From NCBI GenBank assembly GCA_964386635.1, contig CAYLRO010000004.1, forward strand, positions 41,119 to 105,118: a stretch of 64,000 nt of DNA. The letters are read 5' to 3'. The stretch comes from Sabulitectum sp964386635. Lineage in GTDB: Bacteria > Fermentibacterota > Fermentibacteria > Fermentibacterales > JCC-6. The translations under genes were made by a program, and so were the position numbers. Below, piece by piece: positions 26,208 through 34,535 of the stretch. Within the stretch, counting starts at the first letter, position 1. Each line of letters opens with the position of its first letter. A model generated the notes under the pieces. The model made no database searches. It was given only the letters and a program-made list of their open reading frames with translations, and was not told where the DNA came from.

Positions 26208-27866
26208 ATGAGAACTCTGTTTACTTTGCTTCTGGTAAGCGTTTCCATTGCATCAGCTTCTGCGGGAGAGATGTCTCTCTGCGGTACAGAGCAGCTTATT
26301 CCCATAGGTCTGACTCCTGAGGAAATGTCAAGACTGCATGAGATCGGGACATATCAGGATGCCACAAGCCCTCCGCCGGCAGGAGTGAGAAATCCTGGCG
26401 AATTCGAGCCGGCAACAGGAGTTATGGTGCGCTGGCCTCTCGGCGTTCCCTATGATTTTCTGGTGGATGTTTCCAACAATACTGAACTCTGGGTGATAGT
26501 GTCTTCCGGCCAGCAGTCTTCTGCTCAGTCGGCTCTTACCTCTGCAGGTGTGAACATGTCAAACACCGATTTCATAGTTGCTGCCACAAATACTATCTGG
26601 GTAAGAGACTATGGTCCATGGTTCATCATTCTGCCAGACGGTACACAGGGCATTTTTGATTACGATTACAACAGACCCAGAGAGGATGATGACCTGGTTC
26701 CCCAGGTAATAGGAAACCAGTGGGGTATACCGGTTTATATTTCGGACCTTGTTCACACCGGTGGAAATTACATGTCCGGAGGGCTGGGTGAGGCAATGTC
26801 AACTGATCTTGTTTATGATGAGGACCCTAATTCAAATGCATGGGTTGATCAGCAGATGGAAGACTACCTGGGAGTCAGTAACTACAGCACCTTTGAAGAT
26901 CCTCAGGGCAGCTACATAGATCATATTGACTGCTGGGCAAAGATGCTCAGTCCGGATCGGATAATGGTTCTTCAGGTTCCCCCTTCCCACGGTGATTATG
27001 CATCACTTGAAGCCACCGCTGATCTGATTGCCGCTTCACAGTCACCTTACGGGCATCCCTGGGAGGTTTACAGGGTATACTCAAGCGGGACAGAGGGGTA
27101 TGTTAACGGTCTTCTTCATAACGACACCTACTATATGCCTGTCTGGAACACCGGTAATGATTCCCCGGCAGCCATTTCCTTCCAGGAGGCTCTGCCCGGG
27201 TATGATATTGTACCGATCTACTATTCCAGTTTTGAGAATACAGACGCACTGCACTGCAGAAGCAGGAATGTTATAGACAGATACATGCTCGAGGTAATTC
27301 ATACTCCGGTAGCTGATACACAGTCACCATCATCTGTTTCGGTCACGGCATTCATCAGACCTAATCCTGCAAACACACTGACAAGTGCAAAACTTTTCTA
27401 CAGAGTTAACTCAGGGTCGTTTGCAGAGATTTCAATGAACCCCTCAGGCAGCAATAATTACACTTGTGATATCCCGGGAAACCCGGACGGATCAGCAGTG
27501 GATTACTACATCAGGGCCGAAGACTCTTCCGGCCGGATTTCTGCCCATCCTCAGTTTGCTCCGGAAACCTGGTTCAACAGTTATGACGTATCGTCAACTG
27601 GAACAGCCGGCGGGAACCCGGGAGGATACCTGCAGCCTGAGATGCTCTCTGCAAACCCCTTCAATTCAGCAATGGTGTTCTCAGGAGAACCGGGAACTGA
27701 ATTTCAGGTGTTCAATTCTGCAGGACGGCTTGTGCATAACGGTACTGCAGATGACAGCGGAACAATGCAGTGGTGTCCTGAAGTTGGAACCCCTGACGGC
27801 GTTTACTACACCAGATTTACCACTGAGACTTCAGAGTGTTCAGTAAAAACGGTGCTTATCCGTTAG
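26208..27866 (+). CDS. Secreted peptidylarginine-deiminase-like enzyme (PPAD/agmatine deiminase family)
   Basis: A 552-residue exported protein. Signal peptide to about residue 19, catalytic domain about 40-365, an Ig-like or CBM-type beta domain (about 370-465), and a C-terminal sandwich ending FTTETSECSVKTVLIR that resembles the type IX sorting domain. All guanidino-modifying residues are present: Asp134 (WVRDYGPW), His239 and Asp241 (DHIDCW), Asn300 (YVNGLLHND) and Cys350 (DALHCRSRN). Their spacing tracks Porphyromonas gingivalis PPAD (D130, H236, D238, N297, C351 as I recall) almost residue for residue. Arg156 and Arg158 fall where PPAD binds the C-terminal carboxylate. The enzyme probably citrullinates C-terminal arginines of peptides outside the cell; agmatine deimination is the alternative. 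Confidence 0.88.
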   Translation: MRTLFTLLLVSVSIASASAGEMSLCGTEQLIPIGLTPEEMSRLHEIGTYQDATSPPPAGVRNPGEFEPATGVMVRWPLGVPYDFLVDVSNNTELWVIVSSGQQSSAQSALTSAGVNMSNTDFIVAATNTIWVRDYGPWFIILPDGTQGIFDYDYNRPREDDDLVPQVIGNQWGIPVYISDLVHTGGNYMSGGLGEAMSTDLVYDEDPNSNAWVDQQMEDYLGVSNYSTFEDPQGSYIDHIDCWAKMLSPDRIMVLQVPPSHGDYASLEATADLIAASQSPYGHPWEVYRVYSSGTEGYVNGLLHNDTYYMPVWNTGNDSPAAISFQEALPGYDIVPIYYSSFENTDALHCRSRNVIDRYMLEVIHTPVADTQSPSSVSVTAFIRPNPANTLTSAKLFYRVNSGSFAEISMNPSGSNNYTCDIPGNPDGSAVDYYIRAEDSSGRISAHPQFAPETWFNSYDVSSTGTAGGNPGGYLQPEMLSANPFNSAMVFSGEPGTEFQVFNSAGRLVHNGTADDSGTMQWCPEVGTPDGVYYTRFTTETSECSVKTVLIR

Positions 27867-27867
27867 T

Positions 27868-28710
27868 TTAACCGAACCTGTAGTTTATCCAGCCTGCAGC
27901 CATTACCAGAAAGGCTCCGGCAAACACAGCAGCTGAGGGAGTGTTTCCGAATACGGTTATCTGCCACATCACGGAGAATACAACACTGAGATAACCGTAA
28001 ATTGCTACTTTACCTCCCTCAGCATGTCTGTATGCTGCTGTCATCAGCACCTGCCCGAATACTCCTGCAATTCCTATTCCAAGAAGCGGGATAAGGGCAC
28101 TCAGACCAGGAATTACCCCTTCTGCAATTGAGAACGGCAGAAACACAATCACAGTGAGGAAACTGAACCAGAACACCACCCTCAAAGGAGAATCGTACTT
28201 CCTCAGAGCCCTCAGGGTGGTGTATGCCCCGCCGGCAAACACCGCTGATGCCAGTGCGGGAACCACTGCTCCCGAAACGGAAACTGTGCCGGGACCTGCA
28301 ACAAGTGCCACACCGGTGAAGGCAACAGCAATAGCCGCCACCTGAACCGTTCTCAGCTTTTCTCCCAGAAACATCCATGAGAACAGGATAACGAAGAAGG
28401 GGCTCAGTTTGTTGATTGTTACCGTATTGGCCAGAGGAAGCCGTTCAAGTGCATAGAAGTACAGAACCATTCCTGCTGTTCCAAGAGCACTTCTAAGAAA
28501 GAGAAGCCAGGGTTTTTTTGAAACAAGGGATTCGCGCTTTTTCAGAAGAAGGATCAGAGTTATCACAGCTGCCACCAGTCCCCGCGCCACCAGCTTCTCA
28601 CTTGTGGTTACCCCGGAATCATCAGGAACCAGCTTGACCGCCAGAGGTACCAGCGAGAGAAAGAACGCAGCTGCTGTCATCAGGAGAGCTGCTCTGGTCT
28701 GATCTTTCAT
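27868..28710 (-). CDS. DMT-superfamily exporter (two EamA domains)
   Basis: A 280-residue inner-membrane protein with ten predicted helices in two EamA repeats, with the helix-3/4 signature YFYALERLPLANTVTINKLSPF in the first. These proteins export small metabolites such as amino acids or nucleosides; the substrate is unknown. It follows the DUF362 gene after three bases, so the two are co-transcribed. Its stop is one base from the convergent deiminase gene. Confidence 0.92.
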   Translation of the reverse strand: MKDQTRAALLMTAAAFFLSLVPLAVKLVPDDSGVTTSEKLVARGLVAAVITLILLLKKRESLVSKKPWLLFLRSALGTAGMVLYFYALERLPLANTVTINKLSPFFVILFSWMFLGEKLRTVQVAAIAVAFTGVALVAGPGTVSVSGAVVPALASAVFAGGAYTTLRALRKYDSPLRVVFWFSFLTVIVFLPFSIAEGVIPGLSALIPLLGIGIAGVFGQVLMTAAYRHAEGGKVAIYGYLSVVFSVMWQITVFGNTPSAAVFAGAFLVMAAGWINYRFG

Positions 28711-28713
28711 GAG

Positions 28714-29787
28714 TCAGACCTGGACAAGGCGGTAGCTTCTGCTGCCGAGACCTATATCTTCCCCTGCAGCAAGCTGAAGTTCTCCGTTTCTGTCAGGTCT
28801 GATATGCCGGAATTTGTCCTCTCCGGCTGGAGCATTGTTTCCCAGGGGTTCAGCAGCAGTGACAAGATCAAGACTTGCCTGGTCCAGAGCGACAGGGTCG
28901 GAAGAAGCCAGAACACCTATGTCTTCAACCATGGGTGGTCCCTCATTTTTCATGCAGTCACAGTCCGGTGAAATGTTTGTAAGGAAGTTCAGATAAACCG
29001 GTATCTTAACAGCCATGGCCGCTCCCAGAGCGTACTCTGTCATTCTTCTGATGAATGTATCCGCTTCCTGATCCCATTTGATACCTATAGCCTTTACAGG
29101 ACATGCCTGCAGGCATTCACCGCAGCCTGTGCACTTGTCAGGAAGAATAGTAACAGCATGCTCCAATCTCCGGAAGGCATCAGAACCGCATGCAGCGATG
29201 CAGGCGCCACAGAGGATACATCTGTCTTCTTTTACTGAAGGCATAACCGAAGAGTGCTGGTACAGCTTACCTGCTTTGGCGGCCCAGCCCATTCCCAGGT
29301 GCTTGATTGAACCTCCGAAGCCTGCAAGAAGGTGTCCCTTGAAATGACTGATCATTACAGCCTTTCCTGTTCTTGCCAGAGCCCCGGCAACCCTGGCGGT
29401 TCTGGTGGTGCAGCAGTCAGGAAGACCGACTCTGAATTCTTCAGTTCCAGTGAGACCATCGGCAACTATGAAGGGAGGGAAATCAGGCATTCCAAACCCG
29501 TGCTCCTGTACCAGAGAAATGTAGTCAGGAGCACACATTCTTCTGCCTCCGTAGAGTACTGTTGTATCTGTGAGATAGGTTCTTCTGTCAGGAAGATCAA
29601 GTGCTTCCAGAACCATTTTCAGAAGCTTTGGTGAAACGTAGGAAGAGTTTCCCTCTTCTCCTGGATGCAGCTTAACAGCCACCTGTTCTGTGCTGGAAGA
29701 GCTGGAAACAGGATTGTATGGACCCAGCAGTTCACTGAAACCCTCAGGGGTTAATCGGTTTGCGTGAAGAAATCTTACCTCACTCAT
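28714..29787 (-). CDS. DUF362 protein with two 4Fe-4S clusters
   Basis: A 357-residue protein with a strong ribosome site (AAGGAGG). The N-terminal DUF362 region contains VAVKLHPGEEGNSSYVSP and FKGHLLAGFGGSIKHLGMG. A ferredoxin insert carries two cluster motifs, CILCGACIAACGSDA and CTGCGECLQACPVKA (about residues 190-236). The C-terminal half returns to DUF362 (VLASSDPVALDQASLDL). Members are thought to act in electron transfer or as unusual oxidoreductases, without a firm reaction. It is divergent to alr. Confidence 0.92.
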   Translation of the reverse strand: MSEVRFLHANRLTPEGFSELLGPYNPVSSSSSTEQVAVKLHPGEEGNSSYVSPKLLKMVLEALDLPDRRTYLTDTTVLYGGRRMCAPDYISLVQEHGFGMPDFPPFIVADGLTGTEEFRVGLPDCCTTRTARVAGALARTGKAVMISHFKGHLLAGFGGSIKHLGMGWAAKAGKLYQHSSVMPSVKEDRCILCGACIAACGSDAFRRLEHAVTILPDKCTGCGECLQACPVKAIGIKWDQEADTFIRRMTEYALGAAMAVKIPVYLNFLTNISPDCDCMKNEGPPMVEDIGVLASSDPVALDQASLDLVTAAEPLGNNAPAGEDKFRHIRPDRNGELQLAAGEDIGLGSRSYRLVQV

Positions 29788-29835
29788 CAGTTACCTCCTT
29801 CATGATGCATCAATATAAGCAGTACGGGAAGTTCC

Positions 29836-29864
29836 TTGCACAACGGAAGAATTTGGCATATTCT
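29836..29864 (+). promoter_or_regulatory. Promoter placed for leaderless transcription of alr
   Basis: TTGCAC, 17 bases, TATTCT, with the -10 ending six bases before the ATG at 29871. Transcription would begin at or next to the start codon. Confidence 0.5.
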
Positions 29865-29870
29865 TCATGT

Positions 29871-31004
29871 ATGAGCAGTTTAGTATGGGTTGAAATTAAC
29901 TCCGCACACCCGGAACACAATCTGTCGGAGATCAACAGAGGGTTCACCGGCATTCACTGTGCTGTTGTGAAAAGCAATGCCTACGGTCACGGATTGAGGG
30001 AGATGCTTTCGCTTATCCCCTCAGCAGACTGGCTGGCGGTAAATTCACTTGATGAAGGTCTCGAGCTGAGAGAACTGGGCGAGAAAAGACCTGTGCTGCT
30101 CCTGGGCCATGTACCTCTTGACCGATTGCATGAAGCAAGAGATGCTGACCTGCGTTTTGTTCTCTGCAACTTTGAAACCATCAGGTCTATCAGCAGGATT
30201 CAGCCATCAGAGAAGAAGTTTCTGCTTCACATGAAGGTTGAGACAGGAACATGGAGACAGGGTGTACTTCCGCAGGACGCTGTCAGGCTTGCCAGGGAGG
30301 TGGAGAATACCCCTGGAGCGGTTCTTGACGGGATCTATACACACTTTGCCAACATTGAGGACACTCTTAACCATAAATATGCTGAAGAACAGCTGAGTGT
30401 TTTCAACGGGGTTCTTCAGGATCTCAGAAACTCGGGAATCTCTCCGCCTGTTGTTCATACAGCCTGCACAGCTGCAGCGATTCTCTTTTCAAAGACCCAT
30501 TTCAGCATGTTGAGAACAGGGATCGGGCTTTACGGTTTATGGCCTTCCAGAGAAACAAGACTTTCTGCTGAGGCCTCAGGTATAACTGTACCGGACCTGA
30601 AGCCGGTGCTTTCGTGGAAAACCAGGATAGTGCAGCTCAAGAATGTCCCGGTGGATTCATTCATAGGCTACGGCTGCACTTATCGTGTAACAAGAGCAAC
30701 CAGGATCGCTGTTCTCCCTGTGGGGTATGCAGACGGTTACAGAAGATCGGTTGGTAACAGCGGCCGGGTACTTATCGCCGGGAAAAGAGCACCTGTTCTC
30801 GGAAGAGTATGCATGAATCTCTGTATGGTTGATGTAACTGATATCCCGGGCATAAAGCTGGAAGACGAGGTTACGCTTATAGGAAGAGACAGGGACGAGG
30901 AGATTTCTGCCGAGCTACTCGGTGACTGGATGAACACAATCAATTACGAAGTTGTAACAGGCATAAGCCCGCTGCTTCCCAGGCGGATACTGCAGAAGGG
31001 ATGA
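29871..31004 (+). CDS. alr: Alanine racemase
   Basis: A 377-residue PLP enzyme that makes D-alanine for peptidoglycan. The PLP lysine is Lys34 in HCAVVKSNAYGHG. The phosphate and substrate region IAVLPVGYADGYRR and the LGRVCMNLCMVDVTDIPG signature with the active-site tyrosine region (GYGCTYRV) are present. The start at 29871 gives the standard N-terminus (VWVEINSAHPEHNL). It lacks a ribosome site, and a promoter -10 ends six bases upstream, so it may be leaderless. Longer in-frame starts would run into the divergent gene. Confidence 0.95.
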   Translation: MSSLVWVEINSAHPEHNLSEINRGFTGIHCAVVKSNAYGHGLREMLSLIPSADWLAVNSLDEGLELRELGEKRPVLLLGHVPLDRLHEARDADLRFVLCNFETIRSISRIQPSEKKFLLHMKVETGTWRQGVLPQDAVRLAREVENTPGAVLDGIYTHFANIEDTLNHKYAEEQLSVFNGVLQDLRNSGISPPVVHTACTAAAILFSKTHFSMLRTGIGLYGLWPSRETRLSAEASGITVPDLKPVLSWKTRIVQLKNVPVDSFIGYGCTYRVTRATRIAVLPVGYADGYRRSVGNSGRVLIAGKRAPVLGRVCMNLCMVDVTDIPGIKLEDEVTLIGRDRDEEISAELLGDWMNTINYEVVTGISPLLPRRILQKG

Positions 31005-31007
31005 TCA

Positions 31008-31775
31008 ATGTTCATTGAGGTTGTAGGTGCCAGCGGTTCCAAGAATGCCTCGGACAGGATAGTCTGCATGAGACTGGGAGAGAAGGTGCTCCTGGATGCA
31101 GGAAGTGCCTCTTTCATCCCAGCAGAGCAGCTGAACAATGTGGAGACTGTTCTTCTCACACATGCACATCTGGATCACATTCTGGATCTGGGATTTGTTC
31201 TGGATTCCATGGTTGCATGCAGAGATAAACCACTTGTTGTAATGGGAAGCGAAGCCTGTCTCTCCATAGTGAAGACACACTATATGAACGGTCTCATCTG
31301 GCCGGATTTTTCCAGAATACAGGCCAGCGGCAGATCTCTTCTGGAATACAGGGTCATAAAGGACAATCAGTGGACTGAGCTTCACTCTGATCTGGAATGT
31401 ATGGCTGTTCCTGTAAATCATCCTGCAGGCGCCAGGGGATTTCTATTCAGATCACAGGGAAAGACAGTTGTTTATTCAGGCGATACAGGACCTACGGAAA
31501 CACTCTGGAAAAAAGCAAAACAGGCAGGGGACCTGTGTGCGGTGGTCATAGAGGTTTCTTTCCCGGAATCGAAAAAGAACATTGCCATGGCATCGGACCA
31601 TCTGTGTCCCTCCCTTGCAGCTGACGAACTGAAAAAGCTGGGGTGTCCTGATCTTCCAGTTTATCTCTTCCATATGAAACCATGGTTCAGGGAAGAGATC
31701 GAATCAGAATTCAGGGATCTGCCTGGTAATTGTCCATGCTTCCTGAAGCAGGGAGACCGAATAGTTTTTCACTGA
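31008..31775 (+). CDS. Metallo-beta-lactamase-fold hydrolase, class II cyclic-nucleotide phosphodiesterase-like
   Basis: A 255-residue protein following alr by three bases with AGAAGGG as ribosome site. The metal motif is THAHLDHILD (His52, His54, Asp56, His57), followed by NHPAGARGFLF and VYSGDTGPTETLWKKA, a segment typical of class II 3',5'-cyclic-nucleotide phosphodiesterases. The late His in YLFHMKPWFREEIE completes the site. It may hydrolyse cAMP or a related diester; RNA or thioester substrates are alternatives. Confidence 0.83.
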   Translation: MFIEVVGASGSKNASDRIVCMRLGEKVLLDAGSASFIPAEQLNNVETVLLTHAHLDHILDLGFVLDSMVACRDKPLVVMGSEACLSIVKTHYMNGLIWPDFSRIQASGRSLLEYRVIKDNQWTELHSDLECMAVPVNHPAGARGFLFRSQGKTVVYSGDTGPTETLWKKAKQAGDLCAVVIEVSFPESKKNIAMASDHLCPSLAADELKKLGCPDLPVYLFHMKPWFREEIESEFRDLPGNCPCFLKQGDRIVFH

Positions 31776-31778
31776 CGG

Positions 31779-32528
31779 TCAGTCTTTCATGCTCAGGTAC
31801 AGCGATGCCTGGAAGATGGATTTAAGAGTTGATACCAGCAGTGCAACTGTCAGTACCCAGGCCACTGCAACCACAAGCCCGGTTAGAGATTCACCCCTTG
31901 TCAGATACAGGATCAGGGCCGCTGGAATAGATGCCGCAACTCCCAGAAGACCAAAACTTACACTGCCCACCAGCTGATGTCCCCAGTTTCCCTTTACATC
32001 CGACCAGGCGCTTTTCAGCGCGGTGAAGGGGTCTATTCTGTCAATGACCATTCTGGGAGCAACGAAGAAAGAGGCCATGGTCCAGAGCGTACCCAGTGAT
32101 CCGGTTACCAGATTCCTTCTGTTCCTGCCCTTGAGCATTCTCAGAATAACACCGACTGTTGCTTCCATGACAGCCCACATCGCGATGTATGATGTTACTG
32201 CAAAGGATGCCCTGAACCCGTCTGCTATTGTGGGATCACCGCCGGCCATGCGGATCTCAGCGCAGGCGATCACTGCACAGTTGAAGAATGTGACCAGGAA
32301 ATAGTTAAGGAAATAGAAGAGGAAGGCAACGGCAATGAAGCCGGCCTGGTTAGAGTCATAGAGGTGTTCAATTGATTTCCCGGTGGAGGAGAGCGGGATG
32401 AAGAAACTGATACTCACAACTATGCACAGAATGCCTGACAGTATGGGAAAAACCAGAAGTTCCTTGTCAGCCATAAGAACTGTCCAGCTTTTCTTTATTG
32501 CGTCAAATGTTCCACTGAAAATATTCAC
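31779..32528 (-). CDS. DUF6159-like polytopic membrane protein
   Basis: A 249-residue inner-membrane protein started by GTG at 32528 behind AGGAGGG; the longer ATG at 32558 has no site. The N-terminus (IFSGTFDAIKKSWTVLMADKELLVFPILSGI) fits the family opening, followed by about six helices and the motif FVAPRMVIDRIDPFTALKSA. Function is unknown; such proteins are annotated as general membrane proteins. It converges on the MBL gene with a three-base gap and diverges from the DUF1343 gene. Confidence 0.75.
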   Translation of the reverse strand: MNIFSGTFDAIKKSWTVLMADKELLVFPILSGILCIVVSISFFIPLSSTGKSIEHLYDSNQAGFIAVAFLFYFLNYFLVTFFNCAVIACAEIRMAGGDPTIADGFRASFAVTSYIAMWAVMEATVGVILRMLKGRNRRNLVTGSLGTLWTMASFFVAPRMVIDRIDPFTALKSAWSDVKGNWGHQLVGSVSFGLLGVAASIPAALILYLTRGESLTGLVVAVAWVLTVALLVSTLKSIFQASLYLSMKD

Positions 32529-32546
32529 CTTTACCCTCCTGAACCA

Positions 32547-32575
32547 TTGCAGAAACACTGTTTCTTTCTTATTCT
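32547..32575 (+). promoter_or_regulatory. Promoter placed for leaderless transcription of the DUF1343 gene
   Basis: TTGCAG, 17 bases, TATTCT, with the -10 ending six bases before the ATG at 32582. It is nearly identical in sequence and spacing to the alr promoter. Confidence 0.5.
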
Positions 32576-32581
32576 TCGCCC

Positions 32582-33697
32582 ATGAAACAACATGCCGAAT
32601 TTACACTTGCGAATCTTCCAGGCAGGAAGGTGTGTCTTCTGTCACACTGCGCTGCGGTTGATTCCGGATTTACAACAACCCTTAAGATACTGAATGACTG
32701 GTCCGTTCTCCACTCGGTACTTGGACCGCAGCATGGCTTCTACGGAGAGACCCAGGACAACATGATCGAGTGGGAAGGCTACCTGCACAGGCGATACGGC
32801 GTTCCTCTGTTCAGCCTGTACGGAAGAACAAGAGTTCCTTCAGACAAAATGCTTGCAGGTGCAGACTGCGTTGTTATAGATCTTGTCGATATTGGAAGCC
32901 GTTACTACACATTTATCTACACAATGGCCCTTACTATGAGGAGATGCTCGGAACTGGAAATTCCAGTAGCAGTTATTGACAGACCGAATCCTCTGGGAAA
33001 CAAATTAGTTGAGGGACCGATCCTGAATACAGACTTCACCTCATTCGTGGGTATGTATCCAATTCCAGTCCGCCATGGTCTTACCATCGGCGAGATGGCA
33101 ATGCTCTTTGCTGATCTGGATGGTATCGGAAGACCCTGTGTTCTCACTATGAACGAAGACCCTCCCTGGGTGATGCCTTCACCGAACATGCCCACCGGTG
33201 ACACGGCTCTGGTGTATCCCGGAATGTGTCTGTTTGAAGCTACGAACATGTCTGAGGGAAGGGGAACCACAAAACCCTTCGAGATATTCGGGGCTCCATG
33301 GATAGACCCGTGGGAGCTGTGCGGCAGTTTGAACGGGACAGAATTCCTGAATGGTGCGGTTCTTCAGCCTCATTTCTTCATTCCCACATTCAACAAGCAC
33401 AAAGGGATCAAGTGCGGAGGTGCCATGATACACGTAACTGACAGGGACACTTTCAGACCGTTTCTTGCCGGGCTCGGTATACTTGCCCACTGTTTCACTC
33501 TTGATGCCACCGGCTGGAATGATCCGCCGTACGAGTACGAGTACGAGAAGATGCCCATAGACATTCTGGCAGGCGGAAGCCATGTGCGGCATGCAGTGAA
33601 TCACAACAGAACAGATGCTCTTATTGCTCTTTCCCGCACACCTGAAGCCCAGTGGAAACCCCTGGAAGATCTGTGGCAGAGATTCATCTTCGCATAA
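32582..33697 (+). CDS. DUF1343 protein, NamZ-like exo-beta-N-acetylmuramidase
   Basis: A 371-residue protein matching DUF1343 throughout: VCLLSHCAAVDSGF, LGPQHGFYGETQDNM, PLFSLYGRTRVPSDKML, VIDLVDIGSRYYTFIYTM, VIDRPNPLGN and FNKHKGIKCGGAMIHV. The founding member, NamZ of Bacillus subtilis, removes terminal N-acetylmuramic acid from peptidoglycan fragments. Here there is no signal peptide, so it would act on imported muropeptides in the cytoplasm (inference). The start has no ribosome site, consistent with a leaderless transcript. Confidence 0.9.
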   Translation: MKQHAEFTLANLPGRKVCLLSHCAAVDSGFTTTLKILNDWSVLHSVLGPQHGFYGETQDNMIEWEGYLHRRYGVPLFSLYGRTRVPSDKMLAGADCVVIDLVDIGSRYYTFIYTMALTMRRCSELEIPVAVIDRPNPLGNKLVEGPILNTDFTSFVGMYPIPVRHGLTIGEMAMLFADLDGIGRPCVLTMNEDPPWVMPSPNMPTGDTALVYPGMCLFEATNMSEGRGTTKPFEIFGAPWIDPWELCGSLNGTEFLNGAVLQPHFFIPTFNKHKGIKCGGAMIHVTDRDTFRPFLAGLGILAHCFTLDATGWNDPPYEYEYEKMPIDILAGGSHVRHAVNHNRTDALIALSRTPEAQWKPLEDLWQRFIFA

Positions 33698-33746
33698 AAC
33701 TTGAGTGTATATTCCTGCTGCATGAAAAAGAGAAGGGTATGAAGAC

Positions 33747-34535
33747 TTGAAGATAGCTTTTCTTAGTGACATACACGCCAATGTTCCGGCATTGGAAAAA
33801 GCCATGGAGCTTATCCGGCAGAGTGATGCTGAAGCGGTTGTCTGTCTGGGTGATCTGGTTCATTACGGTCCGCAGCCTGAAGAAACCATCCGCATTCTTA
33901 TGCAAAGCGATATCGACTGCATCCAGGGTAACTGCGACAGAGCTGTTGCAAGGGGTAGAGAGACAACAGGGGAGACTTACGACAATCCCCACTGGACAAA
34001 TATTGCCGCAGACTTCTTTGAATGGACCGGTAACAGTATTTCTCCCGGAAGCAGAAAGTGGCTGAAAAATCTTCCTGAAGAGTCCCGTTTTGTGGTGGGC
34101 AAAACAGCGATTCTGTGCGTGCACGGTCTTCCAGGCAGACAGAGCGGCCAGCTTCCTGAAAACGCAGCCATGGAGGTTTACGATGGAATACTCAGCAGAG
34201 CTGCGGCCAATGTTGTTGTCTGCGGTCTGACCCACACACCAAGCGTGATAAGAAGACCCAGGGGTATCATTATAAATCCCGGTTCCGTGGGAGGAGGCAC
34301 ACTTCCATCAGGAGGAACCTTCATGATACTCACGGTACCGGAACAGGGCACTCCAGAGGTGGAAACTGTGGAATTTAAGTATTCAACGGATAAACTGGAA
34401 GAACCTTACCGAAAAGCAGGGAGAGGTGACCTGTTTTTCAAATGTCTTAAACTCGGTCGTGATCAGCGCGGGAACTGGCATACCGACAAGCCTGAATGGA
34501 GACAGAAATGGGCAGAACCCTCATTGAAAAAATAA
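33747..34535 (+). CDS. Calcineurin-like metallophosphoesterase (YfcE/ApaH-like)
   Basis: A 262-residue protein started by TTG at 33747; the nearby ATGs are out of frame. Metal motifs are FLSDIHANVPAL (Asp8, His10), CLGDLVHYGP, GNCDRAV, CVHGLPG and CGLTHTP, in the family order. It probably cleaves phosphodiesters or phosphomonoesters in the cytoplasm; the substrate is unknown. The 3' end overlaps the dehydratase large-subunit gene by 28 bases. Confidence 0.9.
   Translation: MKIAFLSDIHANVPALEKAMELIRQSDAEAVVCLGDLVHYGPQPEETIRILMQSDIDCIQGNCDRAVARGRETTGETYDNPHWTNIAADFFEWTGNSISPGSRKWLKNLPEESRFVVGKTAILCVHGLPGRQSGQLPENAAMEVYDGILSRAAANVVVCGLTHTPSVIRRPRGIIINPGSVGGGTLPSGGTFMILTVPEQGTPEVETVEFKYSTDKLEEPYRKAGRGDLFFKCLKLGRDQRGNWHTDKPEWRQKWAEPSLKK

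Noticed and set aside
31771..31783. ACTGAC-G-GTCAGT palindrome between convergent MBL and DUF6159-like genes
   Set aside because: The stem is only six bases with a one-base loop and covers the stop codons; it is too short to be called a terminator.
33703..33730. TATATT with a downstream ATG at 33721 as another leaderless start
   Set aside because: The ATG opens a six-codon frame ending in TGA; the metallophosphoesterase starts at the TTG at 33747 with its own ribosome site.
33684..34235. Antisense reading frame of 183 codons over the metallophosphoesterase
   Set aside because: The opposite strand carries all metallophosphoesterase motifs; this frame has none.
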